From the NCBI GenBank assembly GCA_958295905.1, contig OY282382.1, positions 4,384,910-4,448,909 on the forward strand: DNA of 64,000 bases, in the 5' to 3' direction. This stretch comes from an uncultured Vicinamibacterales bacterium. GTDB lineage: Bacteria; Acidobacteriota; Vicinamibacteria; Vicinamibacterales; UBA8438. Positions 1 to 9,731 of the stretch are shown one piece after another (positions within the stretch are counted from its first letter, which is position 1; the number at the start of each line of letters is the position of its first letter). The notes below the pieces were generated by a model. The model was given only the letters and a program-made list of their open reading frames with translations. It made no database searches and had not been told where the DNA came from. Made by a program: the position numbers and the translations under genes.

Positions 1-611
1 GTCACCTCGGCGAACTGAAACCCCTTCTCGCCCCACATCTCGCGGAGCAGCCCCTCGGTCCGCCGGATCACGCCGGGTCCGATTCGACTGTCCAGGCGCA
101 ACTCGAGGCCGACCGACTCCATCGCCTGGTCGATCTCCGCCCGGTCGTACTCCTCGGAGCCCTCGAAGTTGACGATCCGGACCCGTTCGCGCTCCTCCAT
201 CACGAAAATCGCGCGGCGGCCCTGCACCCCGTTGGGATACGGATCGTCGACGATCTCGATAGTGAGGTCGGTCAGAAAGCCGGTATCCCACAACCGTTCG
301 AAATCTCCGAGCAGCACCTGCTCGATCGTCTCGTCGTACGGCGTCCACCGTCCCTGCGAGGGCTGGCTGACGTAGGCGTCGATCTCCATGTAGTAGAGGT
401 ACGTCTCGCCTTCCACGCTGAGGACGTCGCCCTGGGTGGGGGCCACTATCTGGAGCGTCGTGAACAGCGTCGGCGAGTCGGGCGGCGGCAACGGCGCCGG
501 CTGGAACTGCCCGCCCGCCGCACGCGGTTCGCCCGCCGCCGACGCGGCGATCTGACTCAGGCCGATCGCCGCGAGGGCGATCGCAACCGCCGGAACTTTG
601 TAACGTCTCAT
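1..611 (-). CDS. bamA: BamA-like outer membrane assembly factor (partial)
   Basis: Omp85/BamA family protein, which folds and inserts beta-barrel proteins into the outer membrane. Only the first 203 codons are visible; later POTRA domains and the barrel lie beyond the window edge. Residues 1-27 form a signal peptide with a basic start and an Ala-rich core. Residues about 70-140 and 143 onward fit two POTRA modules, including WDTGFLTDLTIEIVDD and the strand ERVRIVNFEGSEEY. It lies 71 bases after clpC on the same strand with a hairpin between them, so it may be read separately. The call rests on the POTRA pattern; another Omp85 protein such as TamA is possible. Confidence 0.75.
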   Translation of the reverse strand, partial: MRRYKVPAVAIALAAIGLSQIAASAAGEPRAAGGQFQPAPLPPPDSPTLFTTLQIVAPTQGDVLSVEGETYLYYMEIDAYVSQPSQGRWTPYDETIEQVLLGDFERLWDTGFLTDLTIEIVDDPYPNGVQGRRAIFVMEERERVRIVNFEGSEEYDRAEIDQAMESVGLELRLDSRIGPGVIRRTEGLLREMWGEKGFQFAEV

Positions 612-637
612 GGTCTTTCCCGTCCGTCCTTCTCCGC

Positions 638-660
638 CATCCCCGCAGAAGCCGGGGATG
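638..660 (-). terminator. Hairpin between clpC and bamA
   Basis: CATCCCCG and CGGGGATG form an 8-bp perfect stem around a 7-base loop, 23 bases after the clpC stop. There is no clear T-run on the clpC side, so this is a weak terminator, attenuator or mRNA-stabilising hairpin rather than a textbook intrinsic terminator. Confidence 0.4.
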
Positions 661-682
661 ATGATCACCCCCCCCGAGCCCT

Positions 683-3127
683 TTAGACGCTCGCCGTCAG
701 CCGGCGGCCGGCATACGTCCGCGCCGCATCGCGGTAGCTCAGCTCGCCGCCGTCGAGATACACCTCGATCTCGCCGCCGCGCAGACGACCGCGGATCAGC
801 TCTTCCGACAGCGGATCCTCCACGTAGCGCTGAATCGCCCGCCGAAGCGGCCTCGCGCCGTAAGACCGATCCCTGCATGTCATCTCGATCACCCAATCGA
901 CCACTTCCGACGTCACGGCAATCTGCAGCTTGCGATCGACCAGATGCTTGTTGAGCTGGTCGACGAGCATCTGCGTGATCCGCCGCAGGTCGTCGTCGAC
1001 GAGGGCGTCGAAGACGATCACCTCGTCGATCCGGTTCAGGAACTCGGGGTTGAAGGTGCGCCGAACCTCGCCCAGCACCATGTCGCTGACGTTGCGTTGG
1101 ATCCGGCCCGCGTCCGCCGGCTGAAACCCCAGCGCAGCCTGCTTCTGGATGAAGCGGGCCCCGATGTTCGAGGTCATGATGATGATCGTGTTCTTGAAGC
1201 TGATCCGGTTGCCGAGGCCGTCGGTGAGATGCCCGTCCTCGAACACCTGCAGCAGGATGTTGAAGAGATCCGGATGGGCCTTCTCGATCTCGTCGAGCAG
1301 CACCACCGAGTAGGGATGGCGCTTGACCTTCTCGGTCAGTTGACCGCCTTCCTCGTGTCCCACGTACCCGGGCGGCGACCCGATGAGCTTCGAGACCGAG
1401 TGCTTCTCCATGTACTCCGACATGTCGAATCGGATGAGGGCGCCGTCGCTCCCGAACAGGAAGTTCGCCAGCGCCCGCGCCAGCTCGGTCTTCCCCACCC
1501 CGGTCGGGCCGAGGAACACGAAGCTGCCGACGGGACGGTTCGGCGACTTCAGGCCCGCGCGGGATCGGCGGATCGCCCGCGCCAGGGCCGAGGTGGCGTG
1601 CTCCTGGCTGATGACCCGCCGGTGCAGCTCGCTCTCCATCTGCAGGAGCCGGTCGCCCTCGTCCTTGTTGATCGATGTCAGCGGCACGCCGGTCCAGGTG
1701 GCCACGACACCGTCGATATCCTGCTTGCCGACCTCGATCGGGGTCGAGCCGACGCGCTCGTCGAAGCGCTCCCGCACGCACTGGAGGTTCTCGCGGGCGA
1801 CGACCTCCTGCTCCTTGAAGAACTGGGCTTTCTCGAAATCCTTCTGCGCCGCCGCATTCTCCATCTGCTCGACCGCGGCGCGGATGTCGCGGTTGATGTC
1901 CCCGAGCTCCTCGCTGAACTGCGCCTCGCGAAGCTTGGCGCGGGACCCCGCCTCGTCCAGCAGGTCTATCGCCTTGTCGGGCAGGAACCGCTCGGTGATG
2001 TAGCGGCTCGACTGATAGACCGCCGCTTCGAGGGCTTCCGGCGTATAGGTGACGTGGTGAAACGACTCGTACCGGTCCTTGACCCCGAGCAGCACCTCGA
2101 GGGCATCGGTCTCGGGGGTGGGTTCCACCTTGACGGCCTGGAACCGGCGTTCGAGCGACCGATCCTTCTCGATGTGCCGTCGATACTCGGCCGGGGTGGT
2201 GGCCCCGATACACCGGATCTCCCCGCGCGACAGGGCCGGCTTGAGGATGTTCGCGGCATCGAGCGACCCCTCCGCGGAGCCGGCCCCGACCAGCGTGTGC
2301 AGCTCGTCGATGAACAGGATGATGTTCGGATTCTCGACCAGCTCCTTCATGATCGCCTTGAGCCGTTCCTCGAACTGCCCCCGGTACTTGGTGCCGGCGA
2401 CGATGAGCGAGATGTCGAGGGCGAGAATCCGCTTGTCGGCCAGGAAGTGCGGCACTTCGCCGCCGACGATCCGCTGGGCGAGACCCTCGACGATCGCGGT
2501 CTTCCCGACCCCCGGCTCGCCGATCAGGACCGCGTTGTTCTTGTTGCGGCGGCACAGCACCTGCTGCACCCGCTCGAGCTCGAGCGCGCGCCCGATCAGC
2601 GGGTCGAGCTGGCTCTTCATCGCACTCTCGGTGAGGTCGCGGCTGAACTCCGCGAGCAGCGGCGTCTCCTTGACCCGCGTGAGGGTGGTCTTCTCGTTCA
2701 GGAGCTGGACGATGTCCTCGCGCACCGTGTTCAACCGCATGCCCTTCTCGACGAGAATCGACGCGGCGACGCAGCGCTCTTCCCGGAGGAGGCCGAGCAG
2801 CAGGTGCTCGGTCCCCACGTAGTTGTGCAACAGCCGATCCGCTTCCTCGGCCGCGAACTGCAGGACCCGCTTGGTCTCGGTGCTGAACGGAATCTCCACC
2901 GAGGTCGAGACCTTCTCCCGGAACACCGTCTGCCCCTCGATGTCCTTGCGGATGCCCTCGAGCGACAGATGCGAGCGCGCGAAGATGCGGCTCGTCAGCC
3001 CCTTGCCCTCCCGGATCAGCCCCAGCAGCAGGTGTTCCGTCTCGATCGAGATGCTACCGAGCTGACTCGCCTCGTAGCGAGCGAAAAACAGGACCCGGCG
3101 TGCCCGCTCGGTGTAGCGCTCGAACAT
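683..3127 (-). CDS. clpC: ATP-dependent protease ATPase subunit ClpC
   Basis: AAA+ unfoldase that feeds proteins to ClpP. In order: two Clp N-terminal repeats (residues about 1-145), the first ATPase module with Walker A GEPGVGKT at 203-210, a UVR-like coiled segment ([17 protein letters not shown] region), and a second ATPase module with GPTGVGKT and the DEIEKAHPD Walker B. Length 814 is normal for ClpC, and the mid-protein UVR segment separates it from ClpA. An ATG start at 3127 follows a candidate promoter. No ctsR or mcsAB neighbours are seen, so the Firmicutes control system is not present locally. Confidence 0.95.
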   Translation of the reverse strand: MFERYTERARRVLFFARYEASQLGSISIETEHLLLGLIREGKGLTSRIFARSHLSLEGIRKDIEGQTVFREKVSTSVEIPFSTETKRVLQFAAEEADRLLHNYVGTEHLLLGLLREERCVAASILVEKGMRLNTVREDIVQLLNEKTTLTRVKETPLLAEFSRDLTESAMKSQLDPLIGRALELERVQQVLCRRNKNNAVLIGEPGVGKTAIVEGLAQRIVGGEVPHFLADKRILALDISLIVAGTKYRGQFEERLKAIMKELVENPNIILFIDELHTLVGAGSAEGSLDAANILKPALSRGEIRCIGATTPAEYRRHIEKDRSLERRFQAVKVEPTPETDALEVLLGVKDRYESFHHVTYTPEALEAAVYQSSRYITERFLPDKAIDLLDEAGSRAKLREAQFSEELGDINRDIRAAVEQMENAAAQKDFEKAQFFKEQEVVARENLQCVRERFDERVGSTPIEVGKQDIDGVVATWTGVPLTSINKDEGDRLLQMESELHRRVISQEHATSALARAIRRSRAGLKSPNRPVGSFVFLGPTGVGKTELARALANFLFGSDGALIRFDMSEYMEKHSVSKLIGSPPGYVGHEEGGQLTEKVKRHPYSVVLLDEIEKAHPDLFNILLQVFEDGHLTDGLGNRISFKNTIIIMTSNIGARFIQKQAALGFQPADAGRIQRNVSDMVLGEVRRTFNPEFLNRIDEVIVFDALVDDDLRRITQMLVDQLNKHLVDRKLQIAVTSEVVDWVIEMTCRDRSYGARPLRRAIQRYVEDPLSEELIRGRLRGGEIEVYLDGGELSYRDAARTYAGRRLTASV

Positions 3128-3211
3128 CGGTTGACCCCTGGTTCACCGTGGGCACTGGCGGCTCGACCCACCGCGGGACGCCGGCAAGACCGCACAAAGG
3201 GAGATTCGGTC

Positions 3212-3217
3212 ATTATA
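3212..3217 (-). promoter_or_regulatory. Candidate -10 box for clpC
   Basis: TATAAT on the minus strand, 85 bases before the clpC ATG, stands out in very G+C-rich DNA. No good -35 box lies 16-18 bases upstream (a TTGCGG is 20 bases away), so only the -10 element is claimed. A HrcA or HspR operator was looked for and not seen. Confidence 0.4.
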
Positions 3218-3331
3218 GGACAAGCCCCCGGATCGTCCCGCAAGCGGGGCGGGCGGGTTCCCGCAACGCCGCCGCGCAGGATGCATCGCCGGTCGAGCGC
3301 GGCGGGGACCACCGCCGGGGCCTGCCGGCGC

Positions 3332-4006
<675 letters not shown>

Positions 4007-4030
4007 GGGCGCGCAGCGCGGTTGATGAGG

Positions 4031-5281
4031 CTACTCGTACCGGAGCGCCTCGGCCGGATCGAGGCGTGACGCCTGACGGGAAGGATACAGGGTTGCGAGC
4101 AGACACACGGCGAACGAGCCCAGCACGACGACCAGCAGATTGCCCGGATCGACCCTGAACGGCAACCACGCCACGCCGTCGTACACGTCGTCCGGCAACC
4201 GTATCCACTGATAACGGTCGGCCAGATAGGACACCGCGACCCCGCACGCGGCCCCGACGGCGGTCCCGACGGCCCCGATGATCCCCCCCTGCAGCACGAA
4301 GATGATCCGGATGCTGGGCGACGAGGCCCCCATCGTCTTGAGAATCGCGATGTCCCGGCTCTTCTCCATGACCAGGAGCACCAGCGACGCCACGATGTTG
4401 AGGGCCGCCACCATCATGATGAGCCCGATGGTGATTCCGATCGCCATCTTCTCGAGCCACAGGGCCGAGAACAGCGCCGCGTTCGACTGCCCCCAGTCCT
4501 CCGCGAAGTACTCGGCCCCAAGGGTCTCGGTGACCGCGCGCGCCACCCGCGGGGCGTCCTCCAGGTCCTCGACCCGCAGCTCCATCAGATCGACGCGGTC
4601 CCGGTTGAACAGCCGGCCCGCCACGTCGAGGGTGACGAAGCCGTACGAGCTGTCGTACTCGCGCAGCCCCAAGTGGAAGATGCCGACCACCTCGAGACGC
4701 TGCGGCCGCGGTATCAGCCCCCACGGCGACAAACTCCCCCCCTCCGGCGTCAGCACCGAGATGGTGTCGCCGACCGACGCCCGCAGGGAGCGCGACAGGT
4801 CCTCGCCGATGACCACCCCGCCGAGGACGCCGGCGCGCGGATCGGGCGGCTCGGACAGCGCCGTGAAGCTGCCCCGCCGGATCGAGCCGACGACCTCCGT
4901 GACCCGCGCCTCGAGCACCGGATCGACCCCCTTGAGGGTGATGAACGCGTTGACGCCGGCGGCCGCCGCCATCCCGCGCCCGATCATCGCCGGAGCCGCC
5001 GCGACGACGCCGGGCACCTCGACGAGTTTCGCGGCCTCGGCCTCGTGATCGACGAACCCCCCGCCCAGGAGCTTTTGCACGTAGACATGGGCGGCCGACC
5101 CGACGATGCGGTCCCGCAGCTCCTCCTGCATGCCGGTCATCAGGGCGAGGGCGACGACCAGGGCCATGACCCCGACCGTCACCCCCAGGGCGGAGACGGC
5201 GGAGATCACCGAGATGAAGGCCTGCCCGCGCCGGGCCAGCAGGTAGCGGGTCGCGATATAGAGCTCGAAGGGCAGGGTCAT
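4031..5281 (-). CDS. lolC: Lipoprotein-releasing permease LolC/LolE
   Basis: Inner-membrane permease partner of LolD. The 416-residue protein has an N-terminal membrane helix (about residues 20-45), a large periplasmic MacB-type domain (about 50-270) and three C-terminal helices typical of FtsX/LolC permeases, ending YPSRQASRLDPAEALRYE. That last motif is conserved in LolC/E. Only one permease gene is present, so it probably acts as a homodimer (a LolF-type arrangement). It lies just after lysS and before lolD, all on the minus strand. Confidence 0.88.
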   Translation of the reverse strand: MTLPFELYIATRYLLARRGQAFISVISAVSALGVTVGVMALVVALALMTGMQEELRDRIVGSAAHVYVQKLLGGGFVDHEAEAAKLVEVPGVVAAAPAMIGRGMAAAAGVNAFITLKGVDPVLEARVTEVVGSIRRGSFTALSEPPDPRAGVLGGVVIGEDLSRSLRASVGDTISVLTPEGGSLSPWGLIPRPQRLEVVGIFHLGLREYDSSYGFVTLDVAGRLFNRDRVDLMELRVEDLEDAPRVARAVTETLGAEYFAEDWGQSNAALFSALWLEKMAIGITIGLIMMVAALNIVASLVLLVMEKSRDIAILKTMGASSPSIRIIFVLQGGIIGAVGTAVGAACGVAVSYLADRYQWIRLPDDVYDGVAWLPFRVDPGNLLVVVLGSFAVCLLATLYPSRQASRLDPAEALRYE

Positions 5282-5330
5282 GCCGTCTCGCCGAAACCGG
5301 TGCCGGCCCCGGTCCCGATCCCTTCCATTA

Positions 5331-5393
5331 TTTCCCGCGCATCAGGGGAAACAGGATCACGATTTCGCGCGCATCAGGGGAAACAGGATCACG
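5331..5393. repeat. Direct repeat of the lysS 3' end
   Basis: Two 31-bp copies at 5331-5361 and 5363-5393, offset 32 bp, differ at one base. The copy at 5363-5393 encodes the lysS tail VILFPLMRAK. The other copy begins at the stop codon and is out of frame. Without the duplication the gene would read VILFPLMRGK and stop at TAA, so the present stop codon was created by the duplication. Confidence 0.9.
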
Positions 5394-6946
5394 TCCCGGA
5401 TGGACGGGCTGTCGGTCAGGACCATCACCAGCCGGTCGATGCCGACACCCTCGCCGGCCGTCGGGGGCAGACCGTACTCCAGCGCGCGCACGTAGTCCTC
5501 GTCCATGCGATGCGCTTCGAGGTCGCCGCCCTGCCGATCGCGGAGCTGCGCCTCGAAACGCCGCCGCTGCTCGACCGGATCGTTGAGCTCGCTGAACCCG
5601 TTCGCGAGCTCCATGCCGGCTACGTACAGCTCGAAGCGTTCGACGGTGTCCGGATCGTCGTCACGCTGCTTCGACAGCGGCGACACCTCCGTCGGGAAGT
5701 CGTGCACGAACGTCGGTTGCAGGATCGCCGGCTCGCACAGCCGTTCGAAGATCTCCAGGCTGATCTTGCCGGGTCCGTGGCCGGGCACCGTCTCGACGCC
5801 GAGGCGCGCGGCGACCTGCGCGGCCGTCCCGCGGTTCCGGAGGTCCGACTCGGACACCGGGATCCCGAGCCGCTCGGCGGCCGCGTCACCCACCGCCTGC
5901 CGCAGCTTGACGCGCGGGTACGGCCCCCGGAACGACACGGTTCGGCCCCCGAAGACCACGGCAGCGTCATCGTCGGCGCCGGACCCACGGGGGTCGCCGC
6001 CGTCGGCGCCGACGGCGTCCCGGGTGAATGGCGCGACGTCCCGCGCCACCGTCTCCAGCAGACGCTCGGTCAGGGTCATCAGGTCGCGGTAGTCGCGGTA
6101 GGCCCAATAGAACTCGAGCATCGTGAACTCCGGGTTGTGCCGGGTCGATACGCCCTCGTTCCTGAAGTTCCGGTTGATCTCGTAGACCCGCTCCATCCCG
6201 CCCACGACCAGCCGCTTGAGATAAAGCTCCGGGGCGATCCGCAGGTACAGGTCCATGTCCTGCGCGTTGTGATGCGTCACGAACGGCCGGGCCAGGGCCC
6301 CGCCCGCGATCGGCTGCATCATCGGCGTCTCGACCTCGAGAAACCCGCGTTCCGGATCTTCCAGGAACCGGCGGATCGAGGCGATCACCCGGGCGCGCGC
6401 TTCGAACACCGCGCGAGACCCCGGATTGACGATCAGGTCCAGGTAGCGCCGCCGATATCGGGTCTCGACGTCGGTCAGACCGTGCCATTTCTCGGGCAGC
6501 GGCAGATGGCACTTGGCCAGGAACTCGAGCCGGTCGGCCCACACCGTCAGCTCGTCGGTCCGGGTGCGGAAGAGGCGTCCTTCGACCCCGACGTGGTCGC
6601 CGATGTCGAGCAACGCCGCGACCCCGAAATCCCCGTCGGACAGCGCATCCTTCCGCACGTAGACCTGTATGCGCTTCCGGCCGTCGGAGATCACCAGGAA
6701 CCGGGCCTTCCCGAAGCTCCGTACGATCAGGATCCGACCCGCCGTCGCGGTGCGGACCTGCGCGCTCTCGAGATCGGCGCCGCAGGTCGACCCGTGGGCG
6801 TCCACCAGCGCCGACACCGTATCCGCATCCCGGTCCGGGTCCGCGCCGCGAAAGGCGTGGGGGTAGACGGGCACGCCCAGGTCGGCGAGCGAGGCGAGGT
6901 TCGCGCGGCGCTGCGCGCGCTGATCGTTTTCTTGAGAATCGGCCAT
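5357..6946 (-). CDS. lysS: Lysyl-tRNA synthetase, class II
   Basis: Charges tRNA-Lys. The 529-residue protein starts at ATG 6946 (MADSQENDQRAQRRAN). It has an OB-fold anticodon domain near residues 60-160, class II motif 2 (FRNEGVSTRHNPEFTMLE) and motif 3 (GEGVGIDRLVMVLTDS). An extra stretch rich in Asp and Gly near residues 310-330 (GADGGDPRGSGADDD) is an insertion relative to typical LysS. It follows nusB closely and precedes lolC. The last codons were altered by a short 3'-end duplication. Confidence 0.95.
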   Translation of the reverse strand: MADSQENDQRAQRRANLASLADLGVPVYPHAFRGADPDRDADTVSALVDAHGSTCGADLESAQVRTATAGRILIVRSFGKARFLVISDGRKRIQVYVRKDALSDGDFGVAALLDIGDHVGVEGRLFRTRTDELTVWADRLEFLAKCHLPLPEKWHGLTDVETRYRRRYLDLIVNPGSRAVFEARARVIASIRRFLEDPERGFLEVETPMMQPIAGGALARPFVTHHNAQDMDLYLRIAPELYLKRLVVGGMERVYEINRNFRNEGVSTRHNPEFTMLEFYWAYRDYRDLMTLTERLLETVARDVAPFTRDAVGADGGDPRGSGADDDAAVVFGGRTVSFRGPYPRVKLRQAVGDAAAERLGIPVSESDLRNRGTAAQVAARLGVETVPGHGPGKISLEIFERLCEPAILQPTFVHDFPTEVSPLSKQRDDDPDTVERFELYVAGMELANGFSELNDPVEQRRRFEAQLRDRQGGDLEAHRMDEDYVRALEYGLPPTAGEGVGIDRLVMVLTDSPSIRDVILFPLMRAKS

Positions 6947-6975
6947 GGCCCGGAAATCTTCGCCGTACCCGCGGC

Positions 6976-7440
6976 TCAGGCCGTCGCAGGGTCGGCCCCC
7001 CCGCGGTCCCGGTCGAGCCGGATCCGCACCGCGTCCAGCACCCCGTTCACGAAGCGCGGCGACGGCTCGTCGCTGAACGTCCGAGCCAGTTCGATCGCCT
7101 CGTCTATCACGACGGCGGCGGGAGTCTCGGCGACGAGCAACTCGTACACCGCCAACCTGAGGACGAGCCGGTCGATGACCGCCATGCGGGAGAGGCGCCA
7201 GTTGTCGGAGGCCGATTCGATGAGCGGATCGATCTGCTCCATCGCCTCCAGCGTGCCCCGCAGCAGGCGGTCCGCGAACTGCCGGGGACCGTCCGGAGCC
7301 GGGCGTTCCCGCCAATAGCAACCGACCGCATGGTCGAACGGCGGTCCCCCGACTCCCCCGACCTCGCGCTGATACAACAGTTGGAGCGCCGCGACCCTGC
7401 CGCGATGACGCTCCGCCGGATCGAAGCCGGGCGCCCTCAC
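6976..7440 (-). CDS. nusB: Transcription antitermination factor NusB
   Basis: RNA-binding antitermination factor used in rRNA transcription. The 154-residue protein starts at GTG 7440, which overlaps the ribH stop (GTGA); the frame is open further upstream, but that part overlaps ribH. Family motifs are RVAALQLLYQREV near the start, RLSRMAVIDRLVLRLAVYEL and PAAVVIDEAIELARTFSDE, ending FVNGVLDAVRIR. The ribH-nusB pairing is common in bacteria, with nusB translated by coupling from ribH. Confidence 0.93.
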   Translation of the reverse strand: MRAPGFDPAERHRGRVAALQLLYQREVGGVGGPPFDHAVGCYWRERPAPDGPRQFADRLLRGTLEAMEQIDPLIESASDNWRLSRMAVIDRLVLRLAVYELLVAETPAAVVIDEAIELARTFSDEPSPRFVNGVLDAVRIRLDRDRGGADPATA

Positions 7441-7931
7441 GCCGGGGGCCCCGCGCCGGGCGCCCTCAACCGCCGAAAGAGACGCACCATCGCCAGCGCC
7501 GCATCCGCCGCCTCCCACCCCTTGTTCGATCGGCCGCCCCCCGCCCGCGCGAGCGCCTCTTCCGCCGAGTTGGTGGTCAGCACGCCGAACGTCATCGGCG
7601 TTCCGCTGTCCAGCGCAGCCTGGGTCAGGCCGTGGGCGACGGCCGCCGCGATGAACTCGAAGTGCGGGGTCTCGCCCCGAATCAGGCACCCGAGACCGAC
7701 CACCGCATCGACGTCGCCGACGGACGCGAGCCGGCGCGCCGCCTGCGGCACCTCGAACGCGCCGGGCACCGGGGCCACCACGATCGCCGCGCCGCCCACG
7801 CCGGCCGCCTGGAGCGCCGCAATCGCGCCGTCCCGAAGCCGGTTGGTGACGAAGTCGTTGTACTGCGACACGGCGAGACCGACCCGAACGCCGCCGATCC
7901 CGCCGCTCCCCGTCAAGGTCTGCTCACTCAC
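7437..7931 (-). CDS. ribH: 6,7-dimethyl-8-ribityllumazine synthase
   Basis: Penultimate step of riboflavin synthesis: joins the ribityl pyrimidine with 3,4-dihydroxy-2-butanone 4-phosphate. The 164-residue protein starts at GTG 7931, overlapping the hydratase stop. Motifs: VSQYNDFVTNRL, VPGAFEVPQAARRL, GCLIRGETPHFEFIAAAVAHGL with the active-site His, and FGVLTTNSAEEALARAGG ending with NKGWEAADAAL. No other rib genes are nearby. Confidence 0.95.
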   Translation of the reverse strand: MSEQTLTGSGGIGGVRVGLAVSQYNDFVTNRLRDGAIAALQAAGVGGAAIVVAPVPGAFEVPQAARRLASVGDVDAVVGLGCLIRGETPHFEFIAAAVAHGLTQAALDSGTPMTFGVLTTNSAEEALARAGGGRSNKGWEAADAALAMVRLFRRLRAPGAGPPA

Positions 7932-8710
7932 CGGCCCGTGAACCTCGCCTTGCGCTTCTCCAGAAAGGCCGTGGTACCTTCCCGCGCATCCTCGGTCGCC
8001 CACAGGAGCCCGAAGGCGGTCGCTTCGAGCGCGGTGGCATCGGCCATCGACATGTCGAGGCCGTGGTTGACCACGTCCAGTATGCGGCGCACCGCCTCCG
8101 GCGCCTGCGCGGCGAGGGTGGCCGCCAGCGCGAACGCTTCCGCCGACAGCGCCTCCGGCTCGACCACCCGATTCACCAGCCCGATTCGCCAGGCTTCTTC
8201 CGCCGTGACCGGCGCGCCGGTGAGCAGCATCTCGAAGGCGCGGCCCCGACCCACCAGACGCGGCAGACGTTGGGTGCCGCCGTACCCGGGGATGATGCCC
8301 AGGGTGATCTCGGGCAGCCCCAGCCTGGCGGTCCTCGCGGCGATCCGGCAGGTGCAGGCCATCGCGACCTCGCATCCGCCGCCGAGCGCGTATCCGTTCA
8401 CGGCGGCAATCACCGGCTTCCCGAGGCGCTCGATCTGCGTGCAGAGCCGGTGCCCGGCGTCGGTGAGGGCGCGCGCGGTTCGCGGGGTCAACTGCGCCAG
8501 CTCGCCGATGTCGGCCCCGGCGATGAACGCGCGATCCCCGGCGCCGGTCAGCACCACGGATCGGACCTCGTCGTCCTTCTGCAGGTCGATCAGGACGGCG
8601 GTCAGAGCTTCGACCGTCTGCGAGCTCAGGGCATTGAGCACCTTCGGCCGGTTGACGGTGACCGTGGTCACCGCCCCGGTCCGTTCTGTCAGGATCTGCT
8701 CGACGTTCAT
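7928..8710 (-). CDS. Enoyl-CoA hydratase/isomerase family protein
   Basis: Crotonase-fold protein, probably hydrating 2-enoyl-CoA in fatty-acid breakdown. The 260-residue protein starts at ATG 8710. It has the oxyanion-hole segments AGADIGEL and GYALGGGCEVAMAC. Both catalytic glutamates expected in hydratases are present (GGGCE and LPEITLGIIPGYGGTQRL). It ends FLEKRKARFTGR, a common crotonase tail. It sits between a VanZ-like gene and ribH with four-base overlaps on both sides. Exact substrate is not deducible. Confidence 0.92.
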   Translation of the reverse strand: MNVEQILTERTGAVTTVTVNRPKVLNALSSQTVEALTAVLIDLQKDDEVRSVVLTGAGDRAFIAGADIGELAQLTPRTARALTDAGHRLCTQIERLGKPVIAAVNGYALGGGCEVAMACTCRIAARTARLGLPEITLGIIPGYGGTQRLPRLVGRGRAFEMLLTGAPVTAEEAWRIGLVNRVVEPEALSAEAFALAATLAAQAPEAVRRILDVVNHGLDMSMADATALEATAFGLLWATEDAREGTTAFLEKRKARFTGR

Positions 8711-9153
8711 GAAGTCCCTTCTCGTTCCGGGTCGGCGGGCCCGCGGACCACACGCGACCGCCACACCAGCAGCGCGCCGCAGGCCACCGCGGCGCCGGTT
8801 GCATCGGCGGCCAGATCCGACCACTGGGCGGCGCGTCCGGGCACGAACCACTGATGCAGCTCGTCGGTCACGCCGTACAGGGCCGCGATGGCCGCCGCCA
8901 GCAGGGCGGTCCGGCCGGTGACCGCCTGCCAGCGCGCCTCGGCGAGCGCCCGCAGCACCAACGCCGCCAGCAGGCCGTAGCCCAGTCCGTGCCAGAGGCC
9001 GTCGTCGATCGCCCGGGCCGCCGACGGCACGTACGACACCGCGGACAGGGCGAAGATCAGCGCCATGACCGCCCACGCCGGCCCCCAGAACCGGAGACGC
9101 GACCGCACGCCGCCCTGCGGTCTGCGGGTCATCGGCATGGGCCGGCGGGTCAC
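8707..9153 (-). CDS. VanZ-like family membrane protein
   Basis: 148-residue integral membrane protein with about four helices and the family motif YGVTDELHQWFVPGR followed by SDLAADATGA. VanZ-like proteins are widespread; only the founding member is tied to teicoplanin resistance, and the role here is unknown. GTG 9153 overlaps the stop of the upstream 57-codon gene; ATG codons at 9138 or 9132 are possible starts. It is the last of four membrane genes in this run. Confidence 0.85.
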   Translation of the reverse strand: MTRRPMPMTRRPQGGVRSRLRFWGPAWAVMALIFALSAVSYVPSAARAIDDGLWHGLGYGLLAALVLRALAEARWQAVTGRTALLAAAIAALYGVTDELHQWFVPGRAAQWSDLAADATGAAVACGALLVWRSRVVRGPADPEREGTS

Positions 9154-9323
9154 AGGGGGAACGGAAACAGGAGCCAGCCCAGCACCAGCGCGGCGCCGAC
9201 GAAGCCGGCGAACAGTCGGCCGCCCAGCTTCACCTGTTCGGCCGGCCGATCATGCATCAGCACCGCGAAGATCAGCGACACGAACCCCGCGAACAGCATC
9301 ATCACCAGCAGATGGCTCGACAT
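9150..9323 (-). CDS. Small membrane protein, 57 residues
   Basis: ATG 9323 to TGA 9150. The product has two hydrophobic stretches (LLVMMLFAGFVSLIFAVLM and LFAGFVGAALVLGWLLFPF) around a short polar loop HDRPAEQVKLGGR, so a helical hairpin in the membrane. It starts 6 bases after the upstream gene and its stop overlaps the GTG of the VanZ-like gene, which argues strongly that it is translated. No family is recognised. Confidence 0.72.
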   Translation of the reverse strand: MSSHLLVMMLFAGFVSLIFAVLMHDRPAEQVKLGGRLFAGFVGAALVLGWLLFPFPL

Positions 9324-9329
9324 CTTCGT

Positions 9330-9731
9330 CTACCGCCGGCCCAGCGCCACGTCGTAGGCGTCGAGGGTCACCAGCATGTTCAACAGGCCGGACACGATGA
9401 TGAACGTGTTGCCGTACTCGAACGTATCGGCGACGACGCGGCCCTCGCCGAACCCGGCGGCCCGGGCGATCAGATACGGCAGGCCGTTGCCGATATCCGC
9501 GAACGCGGCCAGCAGCACCAGGGGCTGGCCGGAGTCGAACGGAAACAGCCGTCCTCCGAACCCCAACCCGATGGCGAACATCATCGGCACGGCGAGCAGG
9601 AAGACCAAGCCCTTCTGACGGCGCGCCAGCCAGAGATGCCCGCCGCCGGGCACGACCCAGCCGAGCGCCGCCGCGGTCAGCGCCTGATTCAGGTCCCGGC
9701 CCGCGCCGGCCGGGACGGCCGCCGCCGTCAT
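9330..9731 (-). CDS. DUF6677-like membrane protein
   Basis: 133-residue protein. ATG 9731 overlaps the stop of the upstream DUF2085 gene (ATGA). It opens with LNQALTAAALGWVVPGGGHLWLARRQKGLVFLL spread over residues about 14-46, a pattern seen in short membrane proteins of Acidobacteriota (DUF6677-like, recalled from memory), and has about four helices. A more distal ATG at 9767 would lie inside the upstream gene. Function unknown. Confidence 0.72.
   Translation of the reverse strand: MTAAAVPAGAGRDLNQALTAAALGWVVPGGGHLWLARRQKGLVFLLAVPMMFAIGLGFGGRLFPFDSGQPLVLLAAFADIGNGLPYLIARAAGFGEGRVVADTFEYGNTFIIVSGLLNMLVTLDAYDVALGRR

Noticed and set aside
8707-9153. Teicoplanin-resistance function for the VanZ-like gene
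   Set aside because: The family is broad and no van genes are nearby; the resistance role does not carry over.
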